DNA of 37,128 nt, taken from contig CAKRRK010000015.1 in assembly GCA_934395135.1 (NCBI GenBank), positions 1 to 37,128 of the forward strand, written 5' to 3'. The position numbers and the translations under genes are program-made. Positions 29,371 to 37,128 of this stretch are shown here, one piece after another. The notes beneath the pieces were generated by a model, which searched no databases, was not told the origin of the DNA, and was given only the letters and a program-made list of their open reading frames with translations. Origin of the DNA: an uncultured Eubacteriales bacterium (GTDB lineage Bacteria; Bacillota; Clostridia; Oscillospirales; Butyricicoccaceae). The first letter of the stretch is position 1. Every line of letters starts with the position of its first letter.

Positions 29371-30241
29371 GCCGGCAGGCTTTACGTCGTTTGATGTGAT
29401 AGCAAAACTGCGGGGCATTCTTGGCATAAAAAAGTTGGGACACAGCGGTACGCTGGATCCTATGGCCACCGGCGTGCTGCCGGTGTTTGCAGGTTCTGCT
29501 ACCAAGGCAATTGCATATGGAACGGCGGATATAAAAGAATATATTGCGGGATTTCAGCTGGGGATGGATACCGATACCCAGGACAGGACCGGCGCGGCAA
29601 TGGGGTTCAGTGCCCGGCGGGTGTCCGAGGCAGAACTTCTTGGCGCGCTTGGCGCGTTTCGGGGCGAGAGCCGGCAGGTACCCCCGATGTATTCTGCGCT
29701 AAAAGTGGATGGAAAACGGCTGTATGACCTGGCGAGAGCCGGAAAGGTGGTAGAACGGCCGGCACGGCGTATTACGGTATTTGCTTTGCAGCTTCTGGCG
29801 TTTGATCCGATCCGACAAACCGGAACCATACGGGTTTTGTGTTCCAAAGGCACATATATCCGCACTTTGCTTCGGGATATCGGACTTCGCCTGGGAGCCT
29901 TTGCGACGATGACCTCTTTGCGCAGGATAAAATCCGGTGATTTTTCCATCGGACAAGCCAAAACCCTGGAGGAAATCGAGAAGATGGCAAAGACCGGAAC
30001 CGTATCACGGGCATTTTTGCCGGTGGATACGGTGCTTTCCCAGTTTCCAAAGGTTCATATCAGCGCCGCGGGAAAGGAACGGGCAGACAAGGGTGCGTTT
30101 ATCTGGCAGGAACAGACGGATTGGATGCCTGCCGAGGGTACCGTTGCCCGGATTTATTTTGACGATGCCTTTGTTATGCTGGGCAAAGCGCAGCGGCTGG
30201 AGATCGGCCAGCCGGCAATTTTTGTTCATAAAAAATTTTAG
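29339..30241 (+). CDS. truB: tRNA pseudouridine(55) synthase
   Basis: Makes pseudouridine 55 in the T-loop of tRNAs. A 300-residue protein: GIIVVDKPAGFTSFDVIAKL, the catalytic aspartate D40 in GHSGTLDPMATGVLPV, then SRQVPPMYSALKVDGKRLYD and CSKGTYIRTLLRDIG; the C-terminal part from about 245 is a PUA-like domain. The start is GTG 29339, seven bases after AAGGGAG (29325-29331), and fits the family N-terminus; this makes a 32-bp overlap with nrnA in another frame. Confidence 0.95.
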   Translation: MEAKGIIVVDKPAGFTSFDVIAKLRGILGIKKLGHSGTLDPMATGVLPVFAGSATKAIAYGTADIKEYIAGFQLGMDTDTQDRTGAAMGFSARRVSEAELLGALGAFRGESRQVPPMYSALKVDGKRLYDLARAGKVVERPARRITVFALQLLAFDPIRQTGTIRVLCSKGTYIRTLLRDIGLRLGAFATMTSLRRIKSGDFSIGQAKTLEEIEKMAKTGTVSRAFLPVDTVLSQFPKVHISAAGKERADKGAFIWQEQTDWMPAEGTVARIYFDDAFVMLGKAQRLEIGQPAIFVHKKF

Positions 30242-30259
30242 CGTGAAATGGAGGCTTTT

Positions 30260-31186
30260 GTGCAAATGGAGCAGATACAAGCGCCAAAAAGAGTAATCGC
30301 ACTGGGCTTTTTTGACGGGATACATATTGGCCATCTGGCACTCATTGACAAGGCCAAGGCGCGGGCGAAAGAATTGGGAGCCATTCCCAGCATCTATACC
30401 TTTGACCGCCATCCGGCGTCCGTGATTTCCGGAACGCCAGTGCCGCTGATCACATCCCCGCTGGGGCGGATTGAAGAGGTGCGCCGGCTCAGCGGCGTGC
30501 AGGATGTGATATTTGGAAAGTTTGACGACGCTCTCATCCACACGTCCTGGCAGGACTTTATTTCGGAAATTTTGGTGAAACAATATAATGCCTGTCACAT
30601 TATTACTGGTGTCAACAATCGGTTTGGATACCGGGGAGAAGGGACGGCGGAACGGCTGCAGGCCGAATGCCGGCGGCTGGGAATCGGCTGCGACTGTATT
30701 GACAACGTAACAATTGACGGCATCGTGGTAAGTTCCACCTACATCCGGTCTCTGATCGCGGCGGGCGATATGGAACGGGCGGCAGAATTTTTGGGCCATC
30801 CTTATTCCGTTTCCGGCGTAGTGGGGCATGGGCGTAAGGTGGGGCGCACCATCGGTGTGCCAACGGTCAATATTCTGTTGCCGGAGCATATCCAGAAGCC
30901 CCCGTTCGGTGTATATGCCGCGAAGGTCGCGGTGGGAAGAAAAGGGTACCTTGCGGTAACGAATATTGGTACGAGACCCACCTTTGACGACAGCAATTTG
31001 GAAACGGTAGAGCCGCATCTGCTGGACTTTGACGGCGATTTGTATGGAAAGTTTATCCGGGTGGAATTGTATAAATATTTGCGGCCTGAGAAAAAATTCC
31101 AAAATACGGAGGAACTGAAAGCGGCGATTGCCAAAAATGTGCAGCAGACCAGAGAATTTTTTGAGGAAACCCTCCTAAAGGGTTAG
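30260..31186 (+). CDS. ribF: Bifunctional riboflavin kinase / FAD synthetase
   Basis: Converts riboflavin to FMN and then FAD. The N-terminal adenylyltransferase domain has ALGFFDGIHIGHLALIDKAK with the HxGH nucleotide-binding motif, FDRHP, and SSTYIRSLIAAGDMERAAEF; the C-terminal flavokinase domain has GVVGHGRKVGRTIGVPTVNI, PFGVYAAKV and IGTRPTF. GTG 30260 lies five bases after GGAGG (30250-30254); ATG 30266 is the alternative. ATG 30248 is in frame but has no ribosome-binding site. The truB-ribF pair is standard in Firmicutes. Confidence 0.94.
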   Translation: MQMEQIQAPKRVIALGFFDGIHIGHLALIDKAKARAKELGAIPSIYTFDRHPASVISGTPVPLITSPLGRIEEVRRLSGVQDVIFGKFDDALIHTSWQDFISEILVKQYNACHIITGVNNRFGYRGEGTAERLQAECRRLGIGCDCIDNVTIDGIVVSSTYIRSLIAAGDMERAAEFLGHPYSVSGVVGHGRKVGRTIGVPTVNILLPEHIQKPPFGVYAAKVAVGRKGYLAVTNIGTRPTFDDSNLETVEPHLLDFDGDLYGKFIRVELYKYLRPEKKFQNTEELKAAIAKNVQQTREFFEETLLKG

Positions 31187-31235
31187 TCATTTTGTAGATT
31201 TTGAAAAAAATTGCATAAAAAAATCCATAAAGTCA

Positions 31236-31264
31236 TTGAAATACAGATAAAAATGGCATACTAT
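31236..31264 (+). promoter_or_regulatory. Promoter for trmL-degV
   Basis: TTGAAA at 31236-31241 and TACTAT at 31259-31264 with a 17-bp spacer in an A+T-rich gap, 34 bp before trmL. Confidence 0.75.
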
Positions 31265-31297
31265 AGATAATAGGTTCGATTTTGCGAGGAAGTTAGG

Positions 31298-31777
31298 ATG
31301 AATATCGTTTTGGTGGAACCGGAGATTCCGCAGAATACCGGCAACATTGCCCGTACATGCGCTGCGACGGGAGCCACGCTCCATCTGATTAAGCCTTTGG
31401 GCTTTTCTATAGACGAAAAAAGCGTGCGGCGTGCAGGGCTGGATTACTGGAATATGGTGGATCTCCGCGTGTATGAAAACCTGGAAGAATTTTTTGTGAA
31501 AAATCCCGGCGGCCCATATGTATATGCAACGACCAAGGCACAAAAACACTATGCAGAGGTCGCTTATACAGCAGATGCCTATCTGATCTTTGGGAAAGAA
31601 ACCAAGGGACTGCCGGAGGATATGCTCCGGGAACATCCGGAACGTTGCGCGCGCGTGCCGATGCGGCACGGCGCCCGCAGTTTGAATTTGTCCAACGCGG
31701 TGGCGGTGGTTCTGTACGAAGCGCTGCGGCAAACCGAATTTGCAGGATTGGATACAAAAGGAAAGTTTCCGAATTAA
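31298..31777 (+). CDS. trmL: tRNA (cytidine(34)-2'-O)-methyltransferase TrmL
   Basis: A 159-residue SPOUT (trefoil-knot) methyltransferase that 2'-O-methylates the wobble base of leucine tRNAs. Signatures: VLVEPEIPQNTGNIARTCAA at the start, LIFGKETKGLP (96-106), and the S-adenosylmethionine-binding knot PMRHGARSLNLSNAVAVVLY (121-140). Length is typical. GAGGAAG precedes the ATG. Twelve bases from the DegV gene, so probably one transcript. Confidence 0.93.
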   Translation: MNIVLVEPEIPQNTGNIARTCAATGATLHLIKPLGFSIDEKSVRRAGLDYWNMVDLRVYENLEEFFVKNPGGPYVYATTKAQKHYAEVAYTADAYLIFGKETKGLPEDMLREHPERCARVPMRHGARSLNLSNAVAVVLYEALRQTEFAGLDTKGKFPN

Positions 31778-31789
31778 CAGGAGGAAGAC

Positions 31790-32662
31790 ATGGAAAAAAT
31801 ACATATTTTTATTGATTCTGTCGGCGACATCCCCCATGAAATTTGCGATAAATATAACATAGAGGTCATTCCTATCTATATTGATATCAATGGCAGAACC
31901 GTGCGGGAATACTATGATATCACTCCGCAGGAATACAACGAAATCATCGATAAAATGGAGGGGATTCCCACTACCGCGCAAATCACCCCTTCCAGATTTA
32001 TGGAATTGTTCAAACGGGCCAAGGACAACGGCTATACCCATGTGCTGGGAATGGTGATGAGCGGCCAGGGCAGCGGAACATATCAGTCCGCCTGCATTGC
32101 CAAGGAAATGTTTTATGATGAATACGGCAACGATATGCAGATCGAAGTGTTTGACTCCGAAAGCTATGCATATATTTATGGAAGAATTATTACAGAAGCG
32201 GCGCAGATGCGGGAGGCCGGCGAGGATTTTGCCACCATTGTTGCGGCGACCAAAAACCGGATTCGCCGGATTGAAGGTTTTTTGGGCATTTACAGCCTAA
32301 AATTTGTGAAAAAAAGCGGCAGAATATCCGGCGGCGCCGCCTTTATCGGAGAAGCTTTGGGACTCAAGCCCATCTCCCATGTGTATGCGGGAAGCGTGGA
32401 TGTGTGCGATAAGGGAAGAGGCAGCAAGGGGCTGATCCAAAAGATGGTGGAAAACGTCATAAAGCGCGTGGCAAATCCGGAGAGCCAGACCGCGTATATC
32501 CTGACAGCGATTACACCGGAAGAAGATTTGGCGCTGTTTGAAAAACTGCTGTATGAAAAAGTTGGGTTCAAACATGTGGAACGAGTGCCGCTGGGACCCT
32601 GCATTACCACAAACGGCGGCCCCCGGTCGGTTGCGGTGGCGTTTTACGGAAATCCTCGTTAA
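31790..32662 (+). CDS. DegV family fatty-acid-binding protein
   Basis: A 290-residue two-domain EDD-fold protein. The family features are the opening HIFIDSVGDIPHEICDKYNI, the PTTAQITPSRF loop, MSGQGSGTYQSACIA, which contacts the fatty-acid carboxylate, and KKSGRISGGAAFIGEALGLK. Members include FakB, which presents fatty acids to the kinase FakA; no fakA is in the window, so the role is not settled. GGAGGA precedes the ATG. Confidence 0.9.
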   Translation: MEKIHIFIDSVGDIPHEICDKYNIEVIPIYIDINGRTVREYYDITPQEYNEIIDKMEGIPTTAQITPSRFMELFKRAKDNGYTHVLGMVMSGQGSGTYQSACIAKEMFYDEYGNDMQIEVFDSESYAYIYGRIITEAAQMREAGEDFATIVAATKNRIRRIEGFLGIYSLKFVKKSGRISGGAAFIGEALGLKPISHVYAGSVDVCDKGRGSKGLIQKMVENVIKRVANPESQTAYILTAITPEEDLALFEKLLYEKVGFKHVERVPLGPCITTNGGPRSVAVAFYGNPR

Positions 32663-32694
32663 CAAAAAAGATTTGATGATTTTGCCTTTTTCTA

Positions 32695-32723
32695 TTGAAA
32701 AAAGTATGAAAACCAAGTATAAT
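32695..32723 (+). promoter_or_regulatory. Promoter of pgk
   Basis: TTGAAA at 32695-32700 and a perfect TATAAT at 32718-32723 spaced 17 bp, 51 bp before the pgk ATG. Among the best promoter matches in the window, fitting a highly expressed glycolytic gene. Confidence 0.9.
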
Positions 32724-32774
32724 TTTGTATTAGTTGGGATTGTTCTGTTATTACATTTCAAAGGAGTTTTATAG

Positions 32775-33962
32775 ATGAAGTACAGCAAAAAAACTGTAGA
32801 AGATATTGACGTCAGTGGAAAAAAAGTCATCGTTCGCTGCGATTTTAACGTTCCGCTGGGCGATGGCGTGATCACGGACGACAAGCGGATTCGGGAGTCT
32901 TTAAAGACCATTCAGTATCTGCTTTCCCACAATGCCGCGGTGATTCTTTGCTCGCATATGGGCCGGCCAAAGGGCGAGTTCAATATGAAGTATTCTCTGG
33001 CGCCGGTGGCTAAACGGCTCACGGAACTGCTGGGCCAGGAAGTCAAACTCGCGGCGGATGTTATCGGCGAGAGCGCCAAGGCGCTGGTTGCCGCAGTAAA
33101 GCCGGGGGAAGCGATTCTCCTTGAAAATGTGAGATTCCACAAGGAAGAGGAAAAAAATGACCCGGTGTTTGCCAAGGCACTGGCTTCCTATGCGGATATT
33201 TTTGTAAACGACGCCTTTGGCACTGCGCACAGAGCCCACGCTTCTACCGCGGGCATCGCGGCATATTTGCCGGCTGTATGCGGCTATCTCATCGGCAAAG
33301 AGCTGGATATTATGGGCAAGGCCCTGGAAAATCCGGTTCGCCCGTTTGTGGCAATTTTGGGCGGCGCCAAAGTATCTGATAAGATCGGCGTGATCAACAA
33401 CCTGATTGACAAATGCGATACCATCATTATTGGCGGCGGCATGAGCTATACGTTCTTTGCTGCCCAGGGCGGAAAAATCGGCACCTCTTTGTGTGAGGAA
33501 GATAAGTTTGATTTGGCTCTCGGTTTGCTGGAAAAGGCGAAGAAAAAAGGTGTGACACTGATGCTTCCGCTGGACACTGTCTGCGCAGATAAATTTGCGG
33601 CGGATGCAAAGCCGGTGGTCTATACCGCCGGGGAACTGCCGGACAATATGATGGGTCTGGACATTGGACCAAAAACCGTGGCGGCTTTCTCGGATGCATT
33701 GAAGAACGCGGGTACAGTGGTTTGGAATGGTCCGATGGGCGTGTTCGAGTTTGATGCCTTTGCGGTGGGTACAGAGTCCGTGGCCAAGGCAATCGCGGAA
33801 TCCAACGCAATTTCCATTATCGGCGGCGGCGATTCTGCGGCGGCTGTAGAGAAGCTGGGATATGCGGATAAAATGACCCATATTTCCACTGGCGGCGGCG
33901 CGTCGCTGGAGCTTTTGGAAGGATTGGAACTGCCGGGCGTTGCATGCCTGATGGATAAATAA
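32775..33962 (+). CDS. pgk: Phosphoglycerate kinase
   Basis: Makes ATP from 1,3-bisphosphoglycerate and ADP. A 395-residue two-domain kinase: VRCDFNVPLGDG and CSHMGRPKGE bind the 3-phosphoglycerate side, ENVRFHKEEEKNDP, VNDAFGTAHRAHAST and LGGAKVSDKIGVI follow, and the nucleotide-binding C-domain has WNGPMGVFEFDAFA and GGGDSAAAVEKLG. AAAGGAG precedes the ATG. The glyceraldehyde-3-phosphate dehydrogenase gene that often precedes pgk is not here. Confidence 0.97.
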   Translation: MKYSKKTVEDIDVSGKKVIVRCDFNVPLGDGVITDDKRIRESLKTIQYLLSHNAAVILCSHMGRPKGEFNMKYSLAPVAKRLTELLGQEVKLAADVIGESAKALVAAVKPGEAILLENVRFHKEEEKNDPVFAKALASYADIFVNDAFGTAHRAHASTAGIAAYLPAVCGYLIGKELDIMGKALENPVRPFVAILGGAKVSDKIGVINNLIDKCDTIIIGGGMSYTFFAAQGGKIGTSLCEEDKFDLALGLLEKAKKKGVTLMLPLDTVCADKFAADAKPVVYTAGELPDNMMGLDIGPKTVAAFSDALKNAGTVVWNGPMGVFEFDAFAVGTESVAKAIAESNAISIIGGGDSAAAVEKLGYADKMTHISTGGGASLELLEGLELPGVACLMDK

Positions 33963-34055
33963 GACATTGTGATTAACGTTTGAAACAGCGAAAACGCTGG
34001 AAAATATAAAAAAAGATGCGATCATCGCAGGACATAACGAAAGGGGTATAAAACC

Positions 34056-34826
34056 ATGAATTCAAGATACCGTAAGACAGTCATTGCAGGGAACTGGAAA
34101 ATGAATATGACACCAAGTGAAGCCAAGGCGCTTATCGAAGAGATGAAGCCTCTGGTTGGAAAAGTAAAATGGTGCGACGTTCTTCTTTGCGTTCCTTATG
34201 TAGATATTCCGGCGGCAGTGAAGGCTGCAAAGGGTTCCAAAATCGCGATTGGCGCACAGAATATGCATTTTGAGCCAAAGGGCGCATTTACCGGCGAAAT
34301 TTCCGCCGACATGCTCAAGGAACTTGGCGTAAAATATGTGATCATCGGCCATTCCGAACGCCGTCAGTATAACAATGAGACCGATGAAACCTGCAACAAA
34401 AAGGTTTTGGTTGCATTGGAAAACGGCCTGCGTCCGATTCTTTGCGTCGGCGAGTCTCTGGAACAGAGAGAGCAGGGCGTTACAATGGAAATCATCCGCC
34501 GTCAGGTGAAGATTGCGCTGCAGGGTGTGAAAGACGAGGACATTAAGAAAGTGATCATTGCGTATGAACCCATCTGGGCAATCGGCACTGGCAAAACGGC
34601 TACCTCGGAGCAGGCAAATGAAGTTTGTGCGGCAATCCGTGACTGCCTCCGGGAACTGTACGGTGCGAGAGCGGCCAGAGCGGTTACCATTCAGTACGGC
34701 GGCAGCATGAATGCGAAAAATGCGGCAGAGTTGCTGGCGCAGACCGATGTTGACGGCGGGCTGATCGGAGGCGCATCCTTGAAGAGCGCGGATTTTGCTA
34801 CCATTGTCAACGCTGCAAATCAGTAA
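34056..34826 (+). CDS. tpiA: Triosephosphate isomerase
   Basis: Interconverts dihydroxyacetone phosphate and glyceraldehyde 3-phosphate. A 256-residue barrel with K15 (GNWKMN), the catalytic H99 (IIGHSERRQ) and E171 (AYEPIWAIGTGKTA), and the phosphate-binding QYGGSMN and GLIGGASL. GAAAGGGG lies before the ATG. The 93-bp gap after pgk has a small hairpin (33986-33999) and a poor promoter-like pair with 19-bp spacing, so tpiA is probably read from the pgk promoter. Confidence 0.97.
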   Translation: MNSRYRKTVIAGNWKMNMTPSEAKALIEEMKPLVGKVKWCDVLLCVPYVDIPAAVKAAKGSKIAIGAQNMHFEPKGAFTGEISADMLKELGVKYVIIGHSERRQYNNETDETCNKKVLVALENGLRPILCVGESLEQREQGVTMEIIRRQVKIALQGVKDEDIKKVIIAYEPIWAIGTGKTATSEQANEVCAAIRDCLRELYGARAARAVTIQYGGSMNAKNAAELLAQTDVDGGLIGGASLKSADFATIVNAANQ

Positions 34827-34836
34827 TTTATGTTTT

Positions 34837-34877
34837 CTATAAAAAGTCAGGATACCTTTTATCCTGGCTTTTTATAG
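34837..34877 (+). terminator. Terminator between tpiA and gpmI
   Basis: An 18-bp stem with one G-T pair (34837-34854/34860-34877) around a five-base loop, with A5 on the left arm and T5 on the right arm. It works as a terminator in either direction. No promoter is visible in the 33 bp between it and gpmI, so termination must be partial or gpmI uses an unseen promoter. Confidence 0.88.
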
Positions 34878-34910
34878 GTTTTCGATAAAAAAGAGGTTTG
34901 AGGAGAAACT

Positions 34911-36428
34911 ATGAAAAAACCATTGGCATTGATTATTATGGACGGATTCGGCCTGCGGCAGAACAAGCAGGGTAACGCTATTTCTGCGGCCAAAACGCCA
35001 AATCTGGATCGGATTTTTGCGGAAAATCCCCATACGACGCTGGGGGCTTCCGGTATGGACGTTGGTCTGCCGGACGGCCAAATGGGAAACAGCGAAGTGG
35101 GACACACGAATATTGGCGCCGGCCGTATTGTATACCAGGAATTGACCAGAATTACAAAGGCCATCCAGGACGGCAGCTTTTTTGAAAATCAGGTCCTTCG
35201 GGACGCGGTGGAAAACTGCAGGGCAAACGATTCGGCGCTGCACATTTTGGGGCTGCTGTCGGATGGCGGTGTACACAGCCACAACAGTCATATTTATGGC
35301 ATTTTGCAGTTGGCGAAAAAAGCCGGCCTTTCCAAGGTGTATCTCCATTGCTTTATGGATGGCCGTGATGTTCCGCCCACGTCCGGGTTGGGATTCATTC
35401 AGGAACTGGAGGAAAAATGCAGGGAAATCGGCGTGGGTCAAATTGCAACGGTGGAAGGCCGCTATTATGCGATGGACCGGGACAACCGCTTTGAACGGGT
35501 GGAAAAAGCATATGCCGCAATGGTATATGGGGAAGGCGTTCGAATGGAAAATCCAGCGGCGGCGGTACAGGCATCTTATGACAACGAAGTGACGGATGAA
35601 TTCATCGTGCCTGTAGTATGTGTGGAAGGCGGAACCATCCAGGCAAACGACAGCGTGATTTTTGCAAATTTCCGCCCGGACCGCGCGAGAGAAATCACAA
35701 GAACATTGGTGGATGAAAATTTTGCCGGCTTTGAGCGGAAAAATGGCTTTTTTCCGCTGTATTTTGTCACAATGACACAATATGATGCGACTATGCCGAA
35801 TGTGCATGTAGCCTTTCAGCCACAGAGTCTTATCAACACCTTTGGCGAATATATTTCGCAGAAGGGACTGACGCAGCTCCGCATTGCGGAGACTGAAAAA
35901 TACGCCCATGTGACATTTTTCTTCAACGGCGGCATTGAAAAGGAATATCCCAAGGAGGACCGGGCTCTGATCGGCTCTCCAAAGGTTGCAACTTATGATT
36001 TGAAACCGGAAATGAGTGCTTATGAAGTTTGCAGTGAAGTGGTAAGCCGGATTGAAAGCGGCAAATATGACGTAATTATTTTAAACTATGCAAACTGTGA
36101 TATGGTGGGTCACACCGGGGTGCTTGAGGCGGCAAAGAAAGCGGTGGAAGCGGTAGATGCCTGCGTCGGCAGAACCGTGGACGCCATTTTGCGCATGGGC
36201 GGCGCTGCGCTGATTACCGCGGACCACGGAAATGCGGATCAGATGTTGGAGGACGACGGCGTTTCTCCATTTACAGCCCATACAACAAATCTTGTGCCTC
36301 TGGTTATGGTAGGGCATTCGGGCGGCCTGAAGCAAGGCGTTTTGGCGGATCTTGCGCCGACAATGCTGGAATTGCTGGGGCTTCCCAAGCCCGCTGAGAT
36401 GACGGGAAACTCCCTGCTTGTAAAATAG
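34911..36428 (+). CDS. gpmI: 2,3-bisphosphoglycerate-independent phosphoglycerate mutase
   Basis: Converts 3-phosphoglycerate to 2-phosphoglycerate using two manganese ions. A 505-residue alkaline-phosphatase-fold enzyme: metal-binding D11 (LIIMDGFG), phosphoserine nucleophile S61 (QMGNSEVGHTNIGAGR), the substrate-binding domain with GLLSDGGVHSHNSH, HCFMDGRDVPP and EGRYYAMDRD, then C-terminal metal ligands in NYANCDMVGHTG and ADHGNADQM. GAGGAG precedes the ATG. Enolase, which usually follows, is absent; a terminator comes instead. Confidence 0.97.
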   Translation: MKKPLALIIMDGFGLRQNKQGNAISAAKTPNLDRIFAENPHTTLGASGMDVGLPDGQMGNSEVGHTNIGAGRIVYQELTRITKAIQDGSFFENQVLRDAVENCRANDSALHILGLLSDGGVHSHNSHIYGILQLAKKAGLSKVYLHCFMDGRDVPPTSGLGFIQELEEKCREIGVGQIATVEGRYYAMDRDNRFERVEKAYAAMVYGEGVRMENPAAAVQASYDNEVTDEFIVPVVCVEGGTIQANDSVIFANFRPDRAREITRTLVDENFAGFERKNGFFPLYFVTMTQYDATMPNVHVAFQPQSLINTFGEYISQKGLTQLRIAETEKYAHVTFFFNGGIEKEYPKEDRALIGSPKVATYDLKPEMSAYEVCSEVVSRIESGKYDVIILNYANCDMVGHTGVLEAAKKAVEAVDACVGRTVDAILRMGGAALITADHGNADQMLEDDGVSPFTAHTTNLVPLVMVGHSGGLKQGVLADLAPTMLELLGLPKPAEMTGNSLLVK

Positions 36429-36432
36429 CCGG

Positions 36433-36481
36433 AACCATATAAAAAAACGGCAGCTGAAAAGCTGCCGTTTTTTATATGGTT
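36433..36481 (+). terminator. Strong terminator after gpmI
   Basis: A 21-bp stem from AACCATAT at the base through an A/T tract (7 A against 6 T, one bulged A) to CGGCAGC/GCTGCCG, loop TGAAAA. It starts four bases after the gpmI stop and is nearly symmetrical, so probably bidirectional. Confidence 0.95.
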
Positions 36482-36546
36482 CGCTTTCTGGCAAATTCCA
36501 ACAAAGGGAAAATATCCAATGTTTCTGGACAGCATCCATAATATTA

Positions 36547-36555
36547 TGCTATACT
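36547..36555 (+). promoter_or_regulatory. Extended -10 promoter for the lipoprotein gene
   Basis: TGC-TATACT (36547-36555), an extended -10 element, lies 43 bp before the GTG start. No convincing -35 box accompanies it. It follows the gpmI terminator, so the lipoprotein gene is a separate unit. Confidence 0.55.
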
Positions 36556-36598
36556 ATAGATGAATTATTATGCAAATTGTTTAAGGAGGAGAGAATCT

Positions 36599-37128
36599 GT
36601 GAAAAAAATACTGGCAGTTTGTTTTGCCGCTATGGTAGCCGTTCTTGCTGCAGGCTGCGTGGACTACAGCAGTACATTGCAGGTGGAAGCGGACGGCACA
36701 GGGACGTATACCATGCAATACGGCGTGGATCAGGACATTCAAAACAGCGGAGAACCTATGTACAGCGAGGAGGATCTGGACGATCTGCGGCGGCAGGCGG
36801 AAGAAAACGGCGGTACATTCCGGAAACTTCCGGCATACCAAATTGGGGATATTACCTATAGTGGATTTGAATTCGGCGTTCCCCTGCAGGCCGGCAAAGA
36901 ATTTGACGGCCTTTGGCAGCCATATGCCGCGGCATACGAAAGCAACGGACAGTATTACTTCTCCCTGGATCTGCGCCAGGCAGAGGAAGAGTATGCGGAA
37001 GAGATGGGACCGTACTTGAAATATATGAACAATATCGTACATACCAAGCTTACGATATCCTTCGAGGGTGCGGACGTTGTGGAGACAAACGGCATCAGAA
37101 AAGGCAGAGACACGGTGGTGTGGGATAC
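36599..37128 (+). CDS. Lipoprotein, 3'-truncated by the window end
   Basis: 176 residues are visible. The start is GTG 36599, nine bases after AAGGAGG (36583-36589). A lipoprotein signal peptide follows: basic KK, a hydrophobic core, and LAAGC with the lipidated cysteine at position 20 (Ala rather than Leu at -3). The mature part opens DYSSTLQVEADGTGTYTMQY, a beta-strand pattern that resembles the LppM-like domain of actinobacterial and Firmicute lipoproteins; that resemblance is from memory and weak. Next come an acidic helix (SEEDLDDLRRQAEEN) and more beta sequence. Function unknown. Confidence 0.82.
   Translation, partial: MKKILAVCFAAMVAVLAAGCVDYSSTLQVEADGTGTYTMQYGVDQDIQNSGEPMYSEEDLDDLRRQAEENGGTFRKLPAYQIGDITYSGFEFGVPLQAGKEFDGLWQPYAAAYESNGQYYFSLDLRQAEEEYAEEMGPYLKYMNNIVHTKLTISFEGADVVETNGIRKGRDTVVWD

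Noticed and set aside
33980..34010. A promoter before tpiA: TTGAAA (33980) and TATAAA (34005).
   Set aside because: The spacer is 19 bp and overlaps a small hairpin; weaker than the other promoters here. Kept only as a possibility.
1..37128. CRISPR arrays, tRNA or rRNA genes, insertion sequences, prophage genes and attachment sites.
   Set aside because: I looked for direct repeats with regular spacers, cloverleaf tails, rRNA motifs and transposase or integrase frames on both strands and found none.

Overview
The window comes from a Gram-positive, endospore-forming member of the Clostridia with a moderate G+C content. The basis is a SpoIIE sporulation phosphatase at the left edge, strong AGGAGG ribosome-binding sites, zinc-type S14 and L36, a KOW-domain gene between map and infA, and the clostridial orders rimP-nusA-rnpM-L7Ae-infB and rbfA-nrnA-truB-ribF. 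Genus cannot be told from this sequence. Every gene I can support is on the + strand. I see no tRNA or rRNA gene, insertion sequence, prophage or CRISPR array.

Layout. (1) 1-2559: 5'-truncated spoIIE and an 83-aa protein with one membrane segment. (2) 2630-5137: a sigma-A type promoter, dusB, an ECF sigma factor and its likely zinc-finger membrane anti-sigma factor, ending near a perfect 26-bp palindrome. (3) 5203-21411: one continuous S10-spc-alpha superoperon of 32 genes from rpsJ to rplQ, including secY, adk, map, infA and rpoA. It has one clear promoter, a leader of about 320 nt and a strong terminator. (4) 21459-22901: a hydroxypyruvate-isomerase-like sugar isomerase and a small two-helix membrane protein. 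(5) 23104-31186: the rimP-nusA-rnpM-L7Ae-infB operon behind an attenuator-like hairpin, a terminator, then rbfA-nrnA-truB-ribF. (6) 31236-32662: trmL and a DegV protein. (7) 32695-36481: pgk, tpiA and gpmI. (8) 36547-37128: a promoter and the start of a lipoprotein gene cut by the window end.

How it works together: most of the window makes the ribosome and its helpers (r-proteins, IF-1, IF-2, RimP, RbfA, NusA, RNA polymerase alpha, SecY, methionine aminopeptidase, tRNA modification), followed by three consecutive functions of lower glycolysis.

The most unusual signal is RNA structure inside the ribosomal superoperon. Nearly all its gene gaps are under 40 bp, but five are long (92, 142, 109, 73 and 205 bp, before rplC, rplB, rpsH, rpoA and rplQ). 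Each of these contains at least one perfect or near-perfect hairpin. Three carry the same GNRA-capped GGC/GCY hairpin and three end in an identical 11-nt sequence containing the ribosome-binding site. Together with the folded S10 leader, which has mutually exclusive pairings, this suggests a family of cis-acting RNA elements. I do not recognise them as any known class.
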